From positions 124,001 through 188,000 of the forward strand of contig NZ_JAPDPF010000001.1 in assembly GCF_026283925.1 (NCBI RefSeq): a stretch of 64,000 nt of DNA. The letters are read 5' to 3'. Position 1 is the first letter of the stretch. Every line of letters starts with the position of its first letter. A model generated the notes under the pieces. The model saw nothing but the letters and a program-made list of their open reading frames with translations, did no database searches and had not been told where the DNA came from. The position numbers were made by a program, and so were the translations under genes. Below are positions 9,368 to 18,823 of this stretch, in pieces. The DNA is from Dyella halodurans (GTDB lineage: Bacteria; Pseudomonadota; Gammaproteobacteria; Xanthomonadales; Rhodanobacteraceae).

Positions 9368-11866
9368 TTATTGATATCCAAGAATACCACTGCGCAGCAG
9401 GTTTTCCGACTTGCCCATGGAGCTCCCCATGCCCTTGAATTCGACTTCGAACATGATCGAGGTGTTGGTGGAGGCGCCTGCCGCCGGCGTCAGGTAGTTG
9501 TAGGAATTCACGTAATGTCGCGCGATCAGGCGCAGGGCAACGCAGCAGCTGTCATATTCCACACCCGCGAGCGCCTCCACCGTGGCCTTGTCCAGCACCG
9601 AATACGTCCAGTGGCCGAGCAGGCGCCAGCGATCGGAGACGGGATAGACAATGGATGCGTCGTATTGTTCCAGCAGCGGTTGGACGCTACCGGGGGTACG
9701 GCGATAGCGGTAGGAGAAATTGATGATGCCGTCGGTGAACAGGCGTCGCTGGACCCCGATCGCACCGAGATCGGTGAGACGGGTGTTCGGGTTCCACTGG
9801 TACGACGAGGTGACTCGCCATTGGTCGTCGAGCTGGGTGTCCACCTCGGCGACGTAGTCGGAGCCTGACCAGTTGGTGGGCGGGGTGGTGGTGTTCGGGC
9901 TGTTTGGCAGCTGCACTCGCTGCGAGGTGAAATAGCGGATCTGGCCGAAGCTGGCCGACAGCCGCTCGATACCATTGTCGTCGAGCAAACGCGAGGTGAT
10001 GGCGCCGGTCAGGTTATTGGCGTTCATCTGGCGGTCCGCGCCGGAATACTGGTTAGGTGAGAACAGCTGCCAGGTGTCGAACGACATCAGGTTCGTATCG
10101 AACAGCGGCAGGTTGTCCTGGTTGCGATACGGCACGTACAGGTAATAAATGCGCGGTTCCAGCGTCTGGGTATAGCTGGTGCCAAACAGCGACGTGCTGC
10201 GGTCAAAGATCAGGCCGCTGTCCAGGCTGATGATTGGCAGTGAACGGCTGGGCGAGCTTTGTGTGAACGGCGACGGCGTACCTACCGGGAGCGGCCCGGG
10301 GGCGCTGTATCCGGTATAGCCGAACTCGTTGTAATTGCCGATGAGGTCGTAATCGGTGTAGCGATAGGCAATCTTGGGGCGCACGAACCAGGCGGCGCCG
10401 CGGAAGTCCGCCGCGAGATAGGGGTATAGATCGAGACGATTGCCTTCCACCGCCTGATCCTTGCGAAACGCGACCGCTTCGGTCTGGGCGCCGAACTCAA
10501 GCCAGCGTTCGATCGGCACGCTCAGATTGAAGGCCGCGCGTGGCCAGCGCTTGTACTGCACCGAGCTGTCGGGCAGCGAGGGGTCGATGTTCTGGTAGTC
10601 GTCCGCGCCGATCTGGGCGAACCACGAAATACCGCCACCCCAGCTTCCCGCGCCGCTTAGGTAGGCGCTGGACGTTAGCGTGCCGATGGAAGCGGTGAAC
10701 AGGTCGTTGCCGAAGTCGCGCAGATAATTGCGGTCGGAGGCTCGATTGATGCTGGTACTGAACGACCACGGTCCAAACAGATGCGTATAGTCGTTGAGCT
10801 TGAATAGGTAGCGATCGGTGTTCTTGGTGTTGATGATGCTATCGGGATCCGTGGTGCCCTGGTCATTGGGCAGGAACTCGATATTCATCTGGCCGGTGCT
10901 GCCAGGGACGTAGTAGCGGAACTCACCACCCAGCAACACGCCGCGATCGGTGTAGATACGCGGATCCAAAGTCGCGTCGTAGTTCGGCGCCAGATTCAGG
11001 TAGTACGGCGCACTGATCATGAAGCCCGAGCGGCTGGAGTTGCCGATGCTGGGATCGAGGAAGCCGGTCTTGCGCTCGTCGTTGATCGGGAAACTGAAGT
11101 AAGGCATGTAAAAGATCGGCACGTTGCCGACATACATGGTCGCGCTGCGGGCAATGCCCTCGCCGGTCTCCTTGTCCATGCGGATGTCTTTGGCGCGCAG
11201 TTCCCACACGTGGCTGCCGACATCGCAGGTGCTATAGGTCGCCTGGAAGTAGCGCGTGCGCTGGTCGTCCAGCATCTGGCCCTGTTCGGCGACACCGTGA
11301 CCGCGATTGATCAGCATCTGATAGGTCACGTTGTCGGCGATGCCGGTGCTGGCGTCCTGGTTGCCGCGCATGTGGTCGGACGACATCAGTTGGCCGGCTT
11401 CCTGGTAGCGCACGTTGCCGCGCGCATCGTAGTCGCTGGTGTCCTGGTTGTAGTCCGCCACGTCCGCCTGAATCTGCTGATCGGCGCGATCCATCTTCAC
11501 CCGTCCTTCCAGGTGGTAGATGGATTGGTTGGAGCTGTCCACGCGTTCGGCGTACACATAGGTATTGGATGTCGCGCGCACCGAGCTGTCCTTGCTCAGC
11601 GTCGGGTCGTAGAAATCGAGCATCGCGTTAGGGCGACACAAGACGTAACTGATGGGGCGCGGCGAACAGTGGAAGGCGCCCAGCGGGCAGTTGGCAACGC
11701 CGCGAGGGGTCATGTTGAGCGGCGGCGCCGCCGGTGCGGCCTGCGCAGGCGACTCGGACTGGGGTTGGGACTGAGCTTCAACCGGGCCACCGAACAGGGC
11801 AATGGCAGCAGCGACCGCCAACAGGCGGCGCGGGGGCAGGTGGCGCGAAGTCAGCTTGGGCGTCAC
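9368..11866 (-). CDS. lptD: LPS-assembly protein LptD
   Basis: An 832-aa outer-membrane barrel that inserts LPS with LptE. A signal peptide (about 1-31, ending VEAQ) precedes a Pro/Gln-rich linker, an LptA-like jellyroll (YVYAERVDSSNQSIYHLEG) and the large C-terminal barrel. Cysteines for the interdomain disulfides are present: STCDVGSH in the N-domain and the adjacent pair DSCC near the C-terminus. Additional N-terminal cysteines (NCPLGAFHC) also occur. The start is a GTG without a strong ribosome site; no nearer ATG exists. Confidence 0.95.
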   Translation of the reverse strand: MTPKLTSRHLPPRRLLAVAAAIALFGGPVEAQSQPQSESPAQAAPAAPPLNMTPRGVANCPLGAFHCSPRPISYVLCRPNAMLDFYDPTLSKDSSVRATSNTYVYAERVDSSNQSIYHLEGRVKMDRADQQIQADVADYNQDTSDYDARGNVRYQEAGQLMSSDHMRGNQDASTGIADNVTYQMLINRGHGVAEQGQMLDDQRTRYFQATYSTCDVGSHVWELRAKDIRMDKETGEGIARSATMYVGNVPIFYMPYFSFPINDERKTGFLDPSIGNSSRSGFMISAPYYLNLAPNYDATLDPRIYTDRGVLLGGEFRYYVPGSTGQMNIEFLPNDQGTTDPDSIINTKNTDRYLFKLNDYTHLFGPWSFSTSINRASDRNYLRDFGNDLFTASIGTLTSSAYLSGAGSWGGGISWFAQIGADDYQNIDPSLPDSSVQYKRWPRAAFNLSVPIERWLEFGAQTEAVAFRKDQAVEGNRLDLYPYLAADFRGAAWFVRPKIAYRYTDYDLIGNYNEFGYTGYSAPGPLPVGTPSPFTQSSPSRSLPIISLDSGLIFDRSTSLFGTSYTQTLEPRIYYLYVPYRNQDNLPLFDTNLMSFDTWQLFSPNQYSGADRQMNANNLTGAITSRLLDDNGIERLSASFGQIRYFTSQRVQLPNSPNTTTPPTNWSGSDYVAEVDTQLDDQWRVTSSYQWNPNTRLTDLGAIGVQRRLFTDGIINFSYRYRRTPGSVQPLLEQYDASIVYPVSDRWRLLGHWTYSVLDKATVEALAGVEYDSCCVALRLIARHYVNSYNYLTPAAGASTNTSIMFEVEFKGMGSSMGKSENLLRSGILGYQ

Positions 11867-12109
11867 GATGGCAGTCTGTCGGCTGGGAGGCTCGTAAAAC
11901 TATCAGAAAGACCCCTTGGACGGCAGTTGCATTGGCAGCCCGTGATGCGAAGGGTCAGGTAACAGCCGGCCAAACCGAGCAAGGCTGACGCCTTCGGGCG
12001 AGCCGATACGACCCTGGAACCGTCCATCGCCTGTCCTTGCACGGTCAGTGCTATCCCGCACCGTTGCCAGCCGTCCAGCCGCTGGCACTGCTTGACTACA
12101 TAAGCTGCG

Positions 12110-13030
12110 CTAGGCGTCCAGCAACTCGCCGACGTGTGCAGCAACGCTCGCGGCGAGGGCCAACAGGTTGTAACCACCTTCCAGGCTGGACACCAATCGT
12201 CCTTCGGCATGGGCGTGCGCCACGTCGACTAGCCGGCTGGTGATCCAGGCATAGTCTTCGCTGCCAAGGCGCAGATCGGCCAAGGGGTCGTTGCGATGGG
12301 CGTCGAAGCCTGCCGATACCAGCACCAGCTGTGGCTTGAATGCGTGCAGCCGGGGGATCAGGGCGCCTTCCCACAGCTCGCGGAACTCGTAGGAACCATC
12401 GCCTGGCGACAACGGCGCATTGACGATATTGCCGACGCCGCGTTCATCCTCGCGCCCGCTGTCGGGGTACAAGGGCATCTGGTGGCTGGAAATGAACAGC
12501 ACCCGCGATTCCGTGGCGAAAATATCTTGCGTGCCATTGCCGTGATGGACGTCAAAGTCGGCGATGGCGACCCGCTTGAGGCCATGAGCCGCCATGGCGT
12601 GGCTCGCCGCCACGGCGATATTGTTGAACAGGCAGAAGCCCATGGCACGGTCCGGCGGCGCGTGATGGCCTGGCGGCCTTACTGCGCAGAAGGCCTGCCC
12701 ACCGCCGCTGAGCACGGCGTCTACCGCCGCCACCGCGGCGCCGGCCGCCCGCAGCGCGGCTTCGGCTGAACCGTGGGACATCAGGGTGTCTTCGTCGAGC
12801 CGGACGGTGCCGCTTGCGGGCACGATGCCCAGGATGCGATCGATGTGCTCGGCGGTATGCACGCGCAGCAGCTGTTCGCGCGTGGCGCGCGGTGCCTCGA
12901 TGCGGTCGAGGGCAGCGAACCGATCATGGTCGAGCGCTTGCAGTACGGCGCGCAGGCGCGCAGGCGATTCAGCGTGATCCGGGCCGGGGTCGTGCTGCAG
13001 GCAGCTTGCGTGCGTATAGAGCCGGAGCAT
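12110..13030 (-). CDS. histone deacetylase family protein
   Basis: A 306-aa member of the arginase/deacetylase fold (class II HDAC, AcuC, acetylpolyamine amidohydrolase group). Active-site blocks are RPPGHHAPPDRAMGFCLFNN (tandem His), IADFDVHHGNGTQ (zinc Asp and His), SAGFDAH (second zinc Asp) and LEGGYN. It probably removes acetyl groups from small molecules or protein lysines; the substrate cannot be told from sequence. The chosen ATG at 13030 lies 5 bp after the upstream adenosyltransferase stop, with AGGG upstream. Members of this family often start MLRLYTH-like. Confidence 0.92.
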   Translation of the reverse strand: MLRLYTHASCLQHDPGPDHAESPARLRAVLQALDHDRFAALDRIEAPRATREQLLRVHTAEHIDRILGIVPASGTVRLDEDTLMSHGSAEAALRAAGAAVAAVDAVLSGGGQAFCAVRPPGHHAPPDRAMGFCLFNNIAVAASHAMAAHGLKRVAIADFDVHHGNGTQDIFATESRVLFISSHQMPLYPDSGREDERGVGNIVNAPLSPGDGSYEFRELWEGALIPRLHAFKPQLVLVSAGFDAHRNDPLADLRLGSEDYAWITSRLVDVAHAHAEGRLVSSLEGGYNLLALAASVAAHVGELLDA

Positions 13031-13035
13031 CGGCC

Positions 13036-13596
13036 CTATGCCTTGCGACGACGCTCGTGCTGCCATAGCACCTCGCCGTGGCCGCTGGCTCGGGCCAGTA
13101 CACGGGAGATCACGAACAGCAGGTCGGACAGGCGGTTGAGGTAGCGCTGGGCTTGCGGTCGCACGTCTTCGGCACGGGCCAGCGCAATCACCTCACGCTC
13201 GGCACGGCGGCACACGGTGCGTGCCAGATGGCAGCAGGAGGCGGCCATGCCGCCGCCGGGCAGGATGAAGTCCTTGAGCGGCGGCAGCGGGTCATTGAAA
13301 CCGTCCAGCACCTGCTCCAGCCGCTCGATGTCCTTGTCCTCGATCATCGCCATGCCGGGAATGCACAGCTCGCCGCCGAGGTCGAACAACTCATGCTGGA
13401 CCTGGGTCAGCGCTTCGCGGATGGCCTCGTCCACGCCGGCGGAAGCCAGCACCATGCCGATGGTGCTGTTGAGTTCGTCGACCGTGCCATAGGCGGATAC
13501 GCGCAGCGAGTCCTTGGCGACGCGGGAACCATCGCCCAGGCCGGTGCTGCCATCGTCACCCGTGCGGGTGTAGATCTTTGAGAGGCGATTACCCAC
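13036..13596 (-). CDS. PduO-type cob(I)alamin adenosyltransferase
   Basis: A 186-aa enzyme that transfers the adenosyl group from ATP to cob(I)alamin. The N-terminal motif KIYTRTGDDGSTGLGDGSRV is the ATP-binding signature of the PduO class. The Arg/Glu-rich helix (CHLARTVCRRAEREVIAL) and LNRLSDLLFV are also typical. Start is GTG, giving the family's usual MGNRLSKIYTRTGD beginning. It lies between a deacetylase gene (5 bp) and a BtuN-like membrane gene (17 bp), probably as one operon, which suggests B12 salvage rather than de novo synthesis. Confidence 0.93.
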   Translation of the reverse strand: MGNRLSKIYTRTGDDGSTGLGDGSRVAKDSLRVSAYGTVDELNSTIGMVLASAGVDEAIREALTQVQHELFDLGGELCIPGMAMIEDKDIERLEQVLDGFNDPLPPLKDFILPGGGMAASCCHLARTVCRRAEREVIALARAEDVRPQAQRYLNRLSDLLFVISRVLARASGHGEVLWQHERRRKA

Positions 13597-13613
13597 GAAT
13601 GGACACTGCCTCG

Positions 13614-14222
13614 TCAGTGGTGCAGGTCACGCGACGCCGCGGTATGACCGAGCGTGCGGGCAAGCTGGGTGACCAGCACGTGCAGCAGGGCGCCGATGCC
13701 TACGTAAAACGCGGTGGTGCCGAGGAACGGCAGGTACCAGTCGCCCAGGTTCGCGAACCAGGCGCTGAAGCTGCGCGGCTGCGGCACGCTGTTGCTGAGC
13801 CAGTAGAAGCTGCCGTTGGAGAGCACGTAGCAGACCAGCTGGCTGACCAGCAGCGCCACCGCGGCCAGACCCAGGGTCGACAGGCTCAGGCCGCGCTGGT
13901 GGCGCGCCAGCCAGCTGCCGCCCATCCACAAGGACAGGTAGGCCGGAATCAGGAACCAGTAGGCCACCGATACGCAGTAGTGGCTCCAGAAGTCGATGCC
14001 TTGCCCGTTGATCACCAGGTAATCGATGAGGACAGCCCCGGCCATGAGCAGCGGAAAGGCCCAACGAAACGAGCCGCGCAGCCAGAACCCGGCCAGGAAG
14101 AACACCGCCCACGAAGCATCGCGCACATCATGGTTGAACAGCGAAAGGTGAACGCGGGTGGCGGTCATCACCAGGGCGAGTGCCAGGAAGATGCCTAGCC
14201 GCTGGGTTTGCGTCATAGCCAT
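13614..14222 (-). CDS. multi-spanning membrane protein, BtuN-like
   Basis: A 202-aa hydrophobic protein with about six predicted membrane segments, including LGIFLALALVMTATRVHL, WAVFFLAGFWL, FPLLMAGAVLIDYLVI, LSTLGLAAVALLVSQLVCYVL and FLGTTAFYVGIGALLHVLV. It resembles proteins annotated as an optional B12-transporter component (BtuN), and its place directly upstream of a cobalamin adenosyltransferase fits. That identification is from memory and context. The ATG at 14222 has GGAG 7 nt upstream and is preferred over a TTG at 14246. No B12 riboswitch is apparent in the short leader. Confidence 0.7.
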   Translation of the reverse strand: MAMTQTQRLGIFLALALVMTATRVHLSLFNHDVRDASWAVFFLAGFWLRGSFRWAFPLLMAGAVLIDYLVINGQGIDFWSHYCVSVAYWFLIPAYLSLWMGGSWLARHQRGLSLSTLGLAAVALLVSQLVCYVLSNGSFYWLSNSVPQPRSFSAWFANLGDWYLPFLGTTAFYVGIGALLHVLVTQLARTLGHTAASRDLHH

Positions 14223-14345
14223 GAATTGCTCCGTCTGATGCGCCAAATGCAGACGGCAAGTCTATCGCAATTAGGGATAGCCGGACGCCTCCTGGATGGG
14301 GGCTGTCATGGGGTCCGGGCGCCTCAGCGCGTATCATCCCCCGCC

Positions 14346-15587
14346 ATGATTACCTCAACTGATCACGTCGCCCCTGTGACTTCCGCTCAGCAGCCGGTCC
14401 TTATCATTGGTGGGGGCCTGGTCGGCGCCAGCCTGGCCATTGCGCTCGATGCAGCCGGTATCGACGCCGTCATGGTCGAGGCCGCCGCGCCACGCGTCGG
14501 CGAACAGCCCAGCTACGACGAACGCAATCTTGCATTGGCCCGGGCGACCGTCAACGGCCTCGCCGCGATCGGCGTATGGCCGCATGCAACGGCCCAGGCG
14601 ACCCCGATTCATCACATCCACGTCACGCGCGCCGGCGAATTCGGCAGTGTCCAGCTGGATGCCGCGAAACATGCGGTCGACGCCTTGGGCTGGACCTTGC
14701 CCGCACGCGAACTCGGCGCGGCCTTGCTGCGGCGTCTGGACGAGTGCCGACGCCTGCGGCGGCTGGCGCCGGCCCGGCTGGAGGCGTTGGAGCCGCTGGC
14801 CCAGGGGTGGCGGGCGCGTATCCGCACGGCCGAAGGCTTGCTGGACATCGATACACCGCTGCTGGTCGGCGCGGACGGCACGACCTCGTTCGTGCGCGAT
14901 CAGGTCGGCATCGGCGCGGAACGACACGACTACCAGCAGACGCTGTTCGTCTGCACGATCACGCCGGAGCGCGACCACGCCAACCGCGCGTACGAGCGTT
15001 TCGCGGACCACGGCCCGATCGCACTGCTGCCGCTGACGGAACGCCGTTGCGGCCTGGTGCTTACCGTTCCACGGACCGAGGCTGATGCCGTTGCCGCGCT
15101 TGACGATGAGGGCTTTGTCGCCCTGGCCCAGCAGCGCTTTGGCTGGCGGCTGGGCCGCCTGAGTCGGCCGGGCAAACGACATGCTTATCCCATCCAGCGC
15201 GTGGCAGCCAGCGCCCTGGTCGCGCCAAGGGCGGTGCTGGTAGGCAATGCAGCCCAGACCATTCATCCGATTGGCGCGCAAGGCTTCAATCTGGGCCTGC
15301 GCGATGCGCTGACCCTGGCGGAAATGGTGGCCGGCGTTGCCGATCCCGGGACTCAGGACCTGTTGGAGCGCTATGCTGCCCGCCGCGCGGCTGATCGCGA
15401 AGGCACCATGGCGATGAGCCATGGCCTGGTGCAACTGGCTTGTCTGCCGCAACCTTGGTTGGGGCCGTTGCGCTCCATGGCCATGCTGGCGTTCGATCGC
15501 CTGCCGCCGGTGCAGCGATTGCTGGCCCGGCGCGGCATGGGGTTTCGCAGCGATCCGCCCCGTGCGGTACTGGAGCGACTGCCATGA
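14346..15587 (+). CDS. ubiH: 2-octaprenyl-6-methoxyphenol hydroxylase UbiH
   Basis: A 413-aa class A flavin monooxygenase of aerobic ubiquinone synthesis. The FAD-binding Rossmann motif IIGGGLVGASLAIALDAAG is near the N-terminus. The DG motif region is GADGTTSFVRDQ, and the second FAD motif is GNAAQTIHPIGAQGFNLGL, the Asn-containing version usual for UbiH. Its stop overlaps the start of the next flavin hydroxylase (ATGA), so both are translated together. The ATG at 14346 is used; an upstream in-frame extension to 14208 has no family support. Confidence 0.93.
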   Translation: MITSTDHVAPVTSAQQPVLIIGGGLVGASLAIALDAAGIDAVMVEAAAPRVGEQPSYDERNLALARATVNGLAAIGVWPHATAQATPIHHIHVTRAGEFGSVQLDAAKHAVDALGWTLPARELGAALLRRLDECRRLRRLAPARLEALEPLAQGWRARIRTAEGLLDIDTPLLVGADGTTSFVRDQVGIGAERHDYQQTLFVCTITPERDHANRAYERFADHGPIALLPLTERRCGLVLTVPRTEADAVAALDDEGFVALAQQRFGWRLGRLSRPGKRHAYPIQRVAASALVAPRAVLVGNAAQTIHPIGAQGFNLGLRDALTLAEMVAGVADPGTQDLLERYAARRAADREGTMAMSHGLVQLACLPQPWLGPLRSMAMLAFDRLPPVQRLLARRGMGFRSDPPRAVLERLP

Positions 15588-16801
15588 GCGGCCCCAGCCT
15601 GACGCGAGGTGAGTCTGCACGCCGGCGTGGACCCGCCTTGGATGTGGCGGTCGTGGGCGGCGGCATGGTGGGTGCTGCTGCCGCGCTGGCACTGGCGCGT
15701 GCCGGCTTTGCTACGGCCTTGCTCGAAGCCCGCGCCCCTTCGCCATGGTCGGTCCAGGGCGAAGTGGATTTGCGCGTGGTTGGCCTGGCGCCTTCGTCGG
15801 TGGCGCTGCTCGACGAACTCGACGTATGGCCGTCCATCCGCGACGCGCGCGCGAGCCCCTATGCGCATATGCATGTATGGGATGCGGCGACAGGCGCCGC
15901 GATCCATTTCGACGCGGCCGCTGAAGGGCGCGATCTGCTCGGCTACATCGTCGAGAACAGCCTGGTGCAGTGGCAGTTGTGGCAGGCGCTGGAGCATGCC
16001 GGCGTGCGCCGGCTGTGCCCTGCGCAGGTGGATCGCTTCGACGTGCTGGAGGACCGCGTTCAATTGGAACTCGGCTCTGGCGAGGCCTTGTCCGCGCGCT
16101 TGCTGGTCGCCGCTGACGGCGCCGGTTCGCCGCTGCGCACACTGGCCGGCATCGAGACGCAGGGGCGCGACTATGCCCAGCGCGGCGTGGTGGCCCACGT
16201 CACCACCGAGCGCGCTCACGAAGGCACCGCGTGGCAGCGTTTCCTGGTCACAGGTCCGCTGGCGCTACTGCCGTTGGCGGATGGGCGCAGCTCCATCGTG
16301 TGGTCGCTGCCTGAGGCCGAGGCGCAGCGCGTGATGGCGCTGGACGATCAGGCCTTTCTTGATGAACTCGGCGTCGCCAGCGACTTCCGTCTGGGGCGCG
16401 TGATGGGCAGCACGCCACGCGCCGCATTCCCGCTCAAGTTGCAGTTGGCGAAGAGTTACCAGGCCGAACGCTTCGTTCTGTTGGGCGATGCGGCGCATGC
16501 GGTGCACCCGCTGGCCGGGCAGGGGGTGAATCTGGGGCTGCGCGATGTGGCCGAATTGCGCGACACCCTGTTGGCTGCGCGCGACGATGGCCGTGACTTC
16601 GCCGCCAGCCATGTACTGCGCGGTTATGCGCGGCGTAGGTGCAGCGCCGACACCCTCGATGCGCTGGGCTTCGACGCGCTGGCGCGTATCTACAGTTGGC
16701 AGTCGCCGCCCCTGGTGGCTGCGCGCGGCCTGGGTGTGCGCCTGCTCGATCGGCTGTCCCCCATCAAACGTCGGTTGGCGGAACACGCGGCTGGCCTTTG
16801 A
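15584..16801 (+). CDS. ubiquinone-pathway FAD hydroxylase (UbiI/UbiF/VisC family)
   Basis: A 405-aa paralogue of the preceding UbiH. FAD motif VAVVGGGMVGAAAALALARA lies near residue 20 and the second motif is GDAAHAVHPLAGQGVNLGL, the Asp version of the UbiI/UbiF/VisC branch. It likely hydroxylates another ring position of the quinone precursor. Which carbon (C5 by UbiI or other) cannot be settled from sequence. The start ATG overlaps the ubiH stop by four bases, so frame and start are well supported. Confidence 0.9.
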   Translation: MSGPSLTRGESARRRGPALDVAVVGGGMVGAAAALALARAGFATALLEARAPSPWSVQGEVDLRVVGLAPSSVALLDELDVWPSIRDARASPYAHMHVWDAATGAAIHFDAAAEGRDLLGYIVENSLVQWQLWQALEHAGVRRLCPAQVDRFDVLEDRVQLELGSGEALSARLLVAADGAGSPLRTLAGIETQGRDYAQRGVVAHVTTERAHEGTAWQRFLVTGPLALLPLADGRSSIVWSLPEAEAQRVMALDDQAFLDELGVASDFRLGRVMGSTPRAAFPLKLQLAKSYQAERFVLLGDAAHAVHPLAGQGVNLGLRDVAELRDTLLAARDDGRDFAASHVLRGYARRRCSADTLDALGFDALARIYSWQSPPLVAARGLGVRLLDRLSPIKRRLAEHAAGL

Positions 16802-16841
16802 ATCAGAGCATTCTTGAACCCTGCAACGAGGAGTGATCGTC

Positions 16842-17630
16842 ATGCGTATTGCCCGACTTTGTTGTGCGCTGTTGTTGTCCGGCTTTGCCTTCGCCGCCCA
16901 GGCCAAGATGGTGCACAAGCCGGTGGAATGGACGCAGGACGGTACGCATTTTCATAGCGTGCTCGTCTACGACGACGCCGTGTCCGCCAAGCGTCCGGGC
17001 CTGGTAATGGTGCCTAACTGGTATGGCGTGAACGATCTGGCGGTGAAGAAGGCCGAGGGCATCGCCGGCAAGGACTACGTGATCCTGGTGACCGACATGT
17101 ACGGCGAGCAGGTCCGACCGACCAACGACGATCAGGCGATGGCGGCAGTGAAGGTGCTGTACGGCGATCGCGCCTTGATGCGCAAGCGCGTCAACCTCGC
17201 GCTGGACCAGCTGAAGACGCAGGCCAAGGACGCGCCCATCGATCTTTCGAAGCTGGCGGCGATCGGCTTCTGTTTCGGTGGCTCGGCCGTGCTCGACCTG
17301 GCGCGCAGCGGCGCCGATATTGCTGCGGTGGTGTCGTTCCACGGTGGCTTGCAAACCGATGACCCGGCCCTGGCGAAGCAGATCAAGGCGCGCGTGCTGG
17401 TGATGAACGGCGCCGACGACAAGGGCACCATGCCCGATGCGGACAAGTTCATGGACGAGATGCGCGGCAGCAAGGCCGACTGGCAGTTCGTGGTGCTGGG
17501 CAACGCGGTGCATTGCTTTACGGAAACCGATCAGCACAAGCCCGGCTGTGCCTACGACGAACGGGCGGCTCAACGCAGCTATCGCATGATGCAGGACTGG
17601 CTGCACGGTGCGTTTACCGGTACGCCGTGA
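16842..17630 (+). CDS. secreted dienelactone hydrolase family protein
   Basis: A 262-aa alpha/beta hydrolase with a signal peptide (MRIARLCCALLLSGFAFAAQA). The nucleophile elbow GFCFGGS places a catalytic Cys at about residue 144. An Asp block (NGADDKGTMPD) and the His region (LGNAVHCFTE) complete the triad. The substrate is unknown; the family includes carboxymethylenebutenolidase, but exported members with this pattern are poorly characterised. GGAG precedes the ATG at 16842. It is followed by a perfect hairpin shared with convergent ispB. Confidence 0.9.
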   Translation: MRIARLCCALLLSGFAFAAQAKMVHKPVEWTQDGTHFHSVLVYDDAVSAKRPGLVMVPNWYGVNDLAVKKAEGIAGKDYVILVTDMYGEQVRPTNDDQAMAAVKVLYGDRALMRKRVNLALDQLKTQAKDAPIDLSKLAAIGFCFGGSAVLDLARSGADIAAVVSFHGGLQTDDPALAKQIKARVLVMNGADDKGTMPDADKFMDEMRGSKADWQFVVLGNAVHCFTETDQHKPGCAYDERAAQRSYRMMQDWLHGAFTGTP

Positions 17631-17642
17631 GCCTTGACCGCT

Positions 17643-17670
17643 CGCGTGCACCTCGCTCGAGGTGCACGCG
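17643..17670. terminator. perfect hairpin between convergent genes
   Basis: A 12-bp perfect inverted repeat (CGCGTGCACCTC and its complement) around a GCTC loop, placed between the ends of the hydrolase and ispB genes. There is no T-run on either side, so it may act with Rho or as an mRNA 3' stabiliser rather than as a classic terminator. Confidence 0.6.
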
Positions 17671-17685
17671 ACGGCGTCGACGGGA

Positions 17686-18687
17686 TCAGTAGTCGCGCTG
17701 TACCGAGTAGTCGGCCAGTGCAGCCAACGCGTCGCGCCAGGGCGATTCGGGCAGCTCGCTCAGCGCATGTCGGGCCGCGTTGGCATGTGCCACGGCGCGC
17801 TCGTGCGTGCGCTCCAGGGCGCCGGAATCGCGAATGGCGCCAATGATCCGATCGAGCGAATCGAGGCCGCCGTGCTCGATGGCATGGCGCAGCGACAGCG
17901 TCTGCTCGGCATCGGCGCTCTGCAAGGCGTAGATCAGCGGCAGGGTGGGCTTGCCCTCGGCCAGGTCGTCGCCGACGTTCTTGCCCATGGTGCCGGCATC
18001 CGAAACGTAGTCGAGCAGGTCGTCGGCAATCTGGAAGGCATAGCCCAGCTCCATGCCATAGCGCCGGAGCGCACTGATCTGACGCTCGGGCAGGCCGCCC
18101 AGCAAGCCGCCGAGTTCGGTGGCGGCGGCGAACAGCACGGCCGTCTTGCGTTCGATCACGGCCAGGTAGGAGGCCTCATCGACGTCGGCATTGCCGATGT
18201 TGAGCAGCTGCAGCACCTCGCCCTCGGCGATGGTGTTGGTGGTGTCGGCCAGGATGCGCATGATGCGCATATTGTCCAGCTCGACCATCAGCTGGAACGA
18301 GCGCGAGTACAGGAAGTCGCCGACCAGCACGCTGGCCGCGTTACCCCACAGCGCATTGGCGGTCTTGCGGCCACGGCGCAGGTCCGACTCGTCCACCACG
18401 TCGTCGTGCAGCAGGGTGGAGGTGTGGATGAACTCGATCACCGCCGCCAGCTTGATGTGCTGATCGCCGTGGTAGCCGGCCGCGCCAGCCGCCAGGACGT
18501 GCAGCATCGGTCGCAAGCGCTTGCCGCCACTCGCAATAATGTGATCCGCGATCTGGTTGATCAGCACCACGCCAGAGGACAGGCGGGCCCGGATCAAGGT
18601 GTCGACGCGCTGCATATCACCGGCAGCGAGCGCTCGTACGGCGGCATAATCGGCGGAGCGGCGGGTGTCGGTGGAAGTCGTTGTCAT
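17686..18687 (-). CDS. ispB: octaprenyl diphosphate synthase
   Basis: A 333-aa trans-polyprenyl diphosphate synthase that makes the ubiquinone side chain. The first Asp-rich motif is LLHDDVVDESDLRRG and the second is QIADDLLDYVSDAGTMGKN. The basic GGKRLRPML block binds the isopentenyl substrate. Length and motifs fit IspB-type long-chain enzymes. Its nearness to ubiH and the UbiI-like gene, which use its product pathway, supports the call. The ATG at 18687 is clear. Confidence 0.94.
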   Translation of the reverse strand: MTTTSTDTRRSADYAAVRALAAGDMQRVDTLIRARLSSGVVLINQIADHIIASGGKRLRPMLHVLAAGAAGYHGDQHIKLAAVIEFIHTSTLLHDDVVDESDLRRGRKTANALWGNAASVLVGDFLYSRSFQLMVELDNMRIMRILADTTNTIAEGEVLQLLNIGNADVDEASYLAVIERKTAVLFAAATELGGLLGGLPERQISALRRYGMELGYAFQIADDLLDYVSDAGTMGKNVGDDLAEGKPTLPLIYALQSADAEQTLSLRHAIEHGGLDSLDRIIGAIRDSGALERTHERAVAHANAARHALSELPESPWRDALAALADYSVQRDY

Positions 18688-18763
18688 GAGTAGGTCAAGG
18701 CTTGTATCCGCCGATTATAAGGATATGGCGGCGCAAGAATGCGCCGCGACACGCGACCACAGT

Positions 18764-18789
18764 TTGACGGATGGGTCGAAACGTATAAT
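18764..18789 (+). promoter_or_regulatory. sigma-70-like promoter for the MFS gene
   Basis: TTGACG and a perfect TATAAT are separated by 14 bp, slightly short of the optimum. The position predicts transcription starting near 18796, which favours the GTG start at 18824 for the downstream transporter over an ATG at 18788 inside the -10 box. Confidence 0.6.
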
Positions 18790-18823
18790 GACGGGATGGC
18801 CCGTCCTTACAAGATCCCCTTCG

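Noticed and set aside
14223-14345. Cobalamin riboswitch upstream of the BtuN-like gene
   Set aside because: The divergent spacer is only about 120 bases and I see no B12-box-like sequence or space for the full aptamer.
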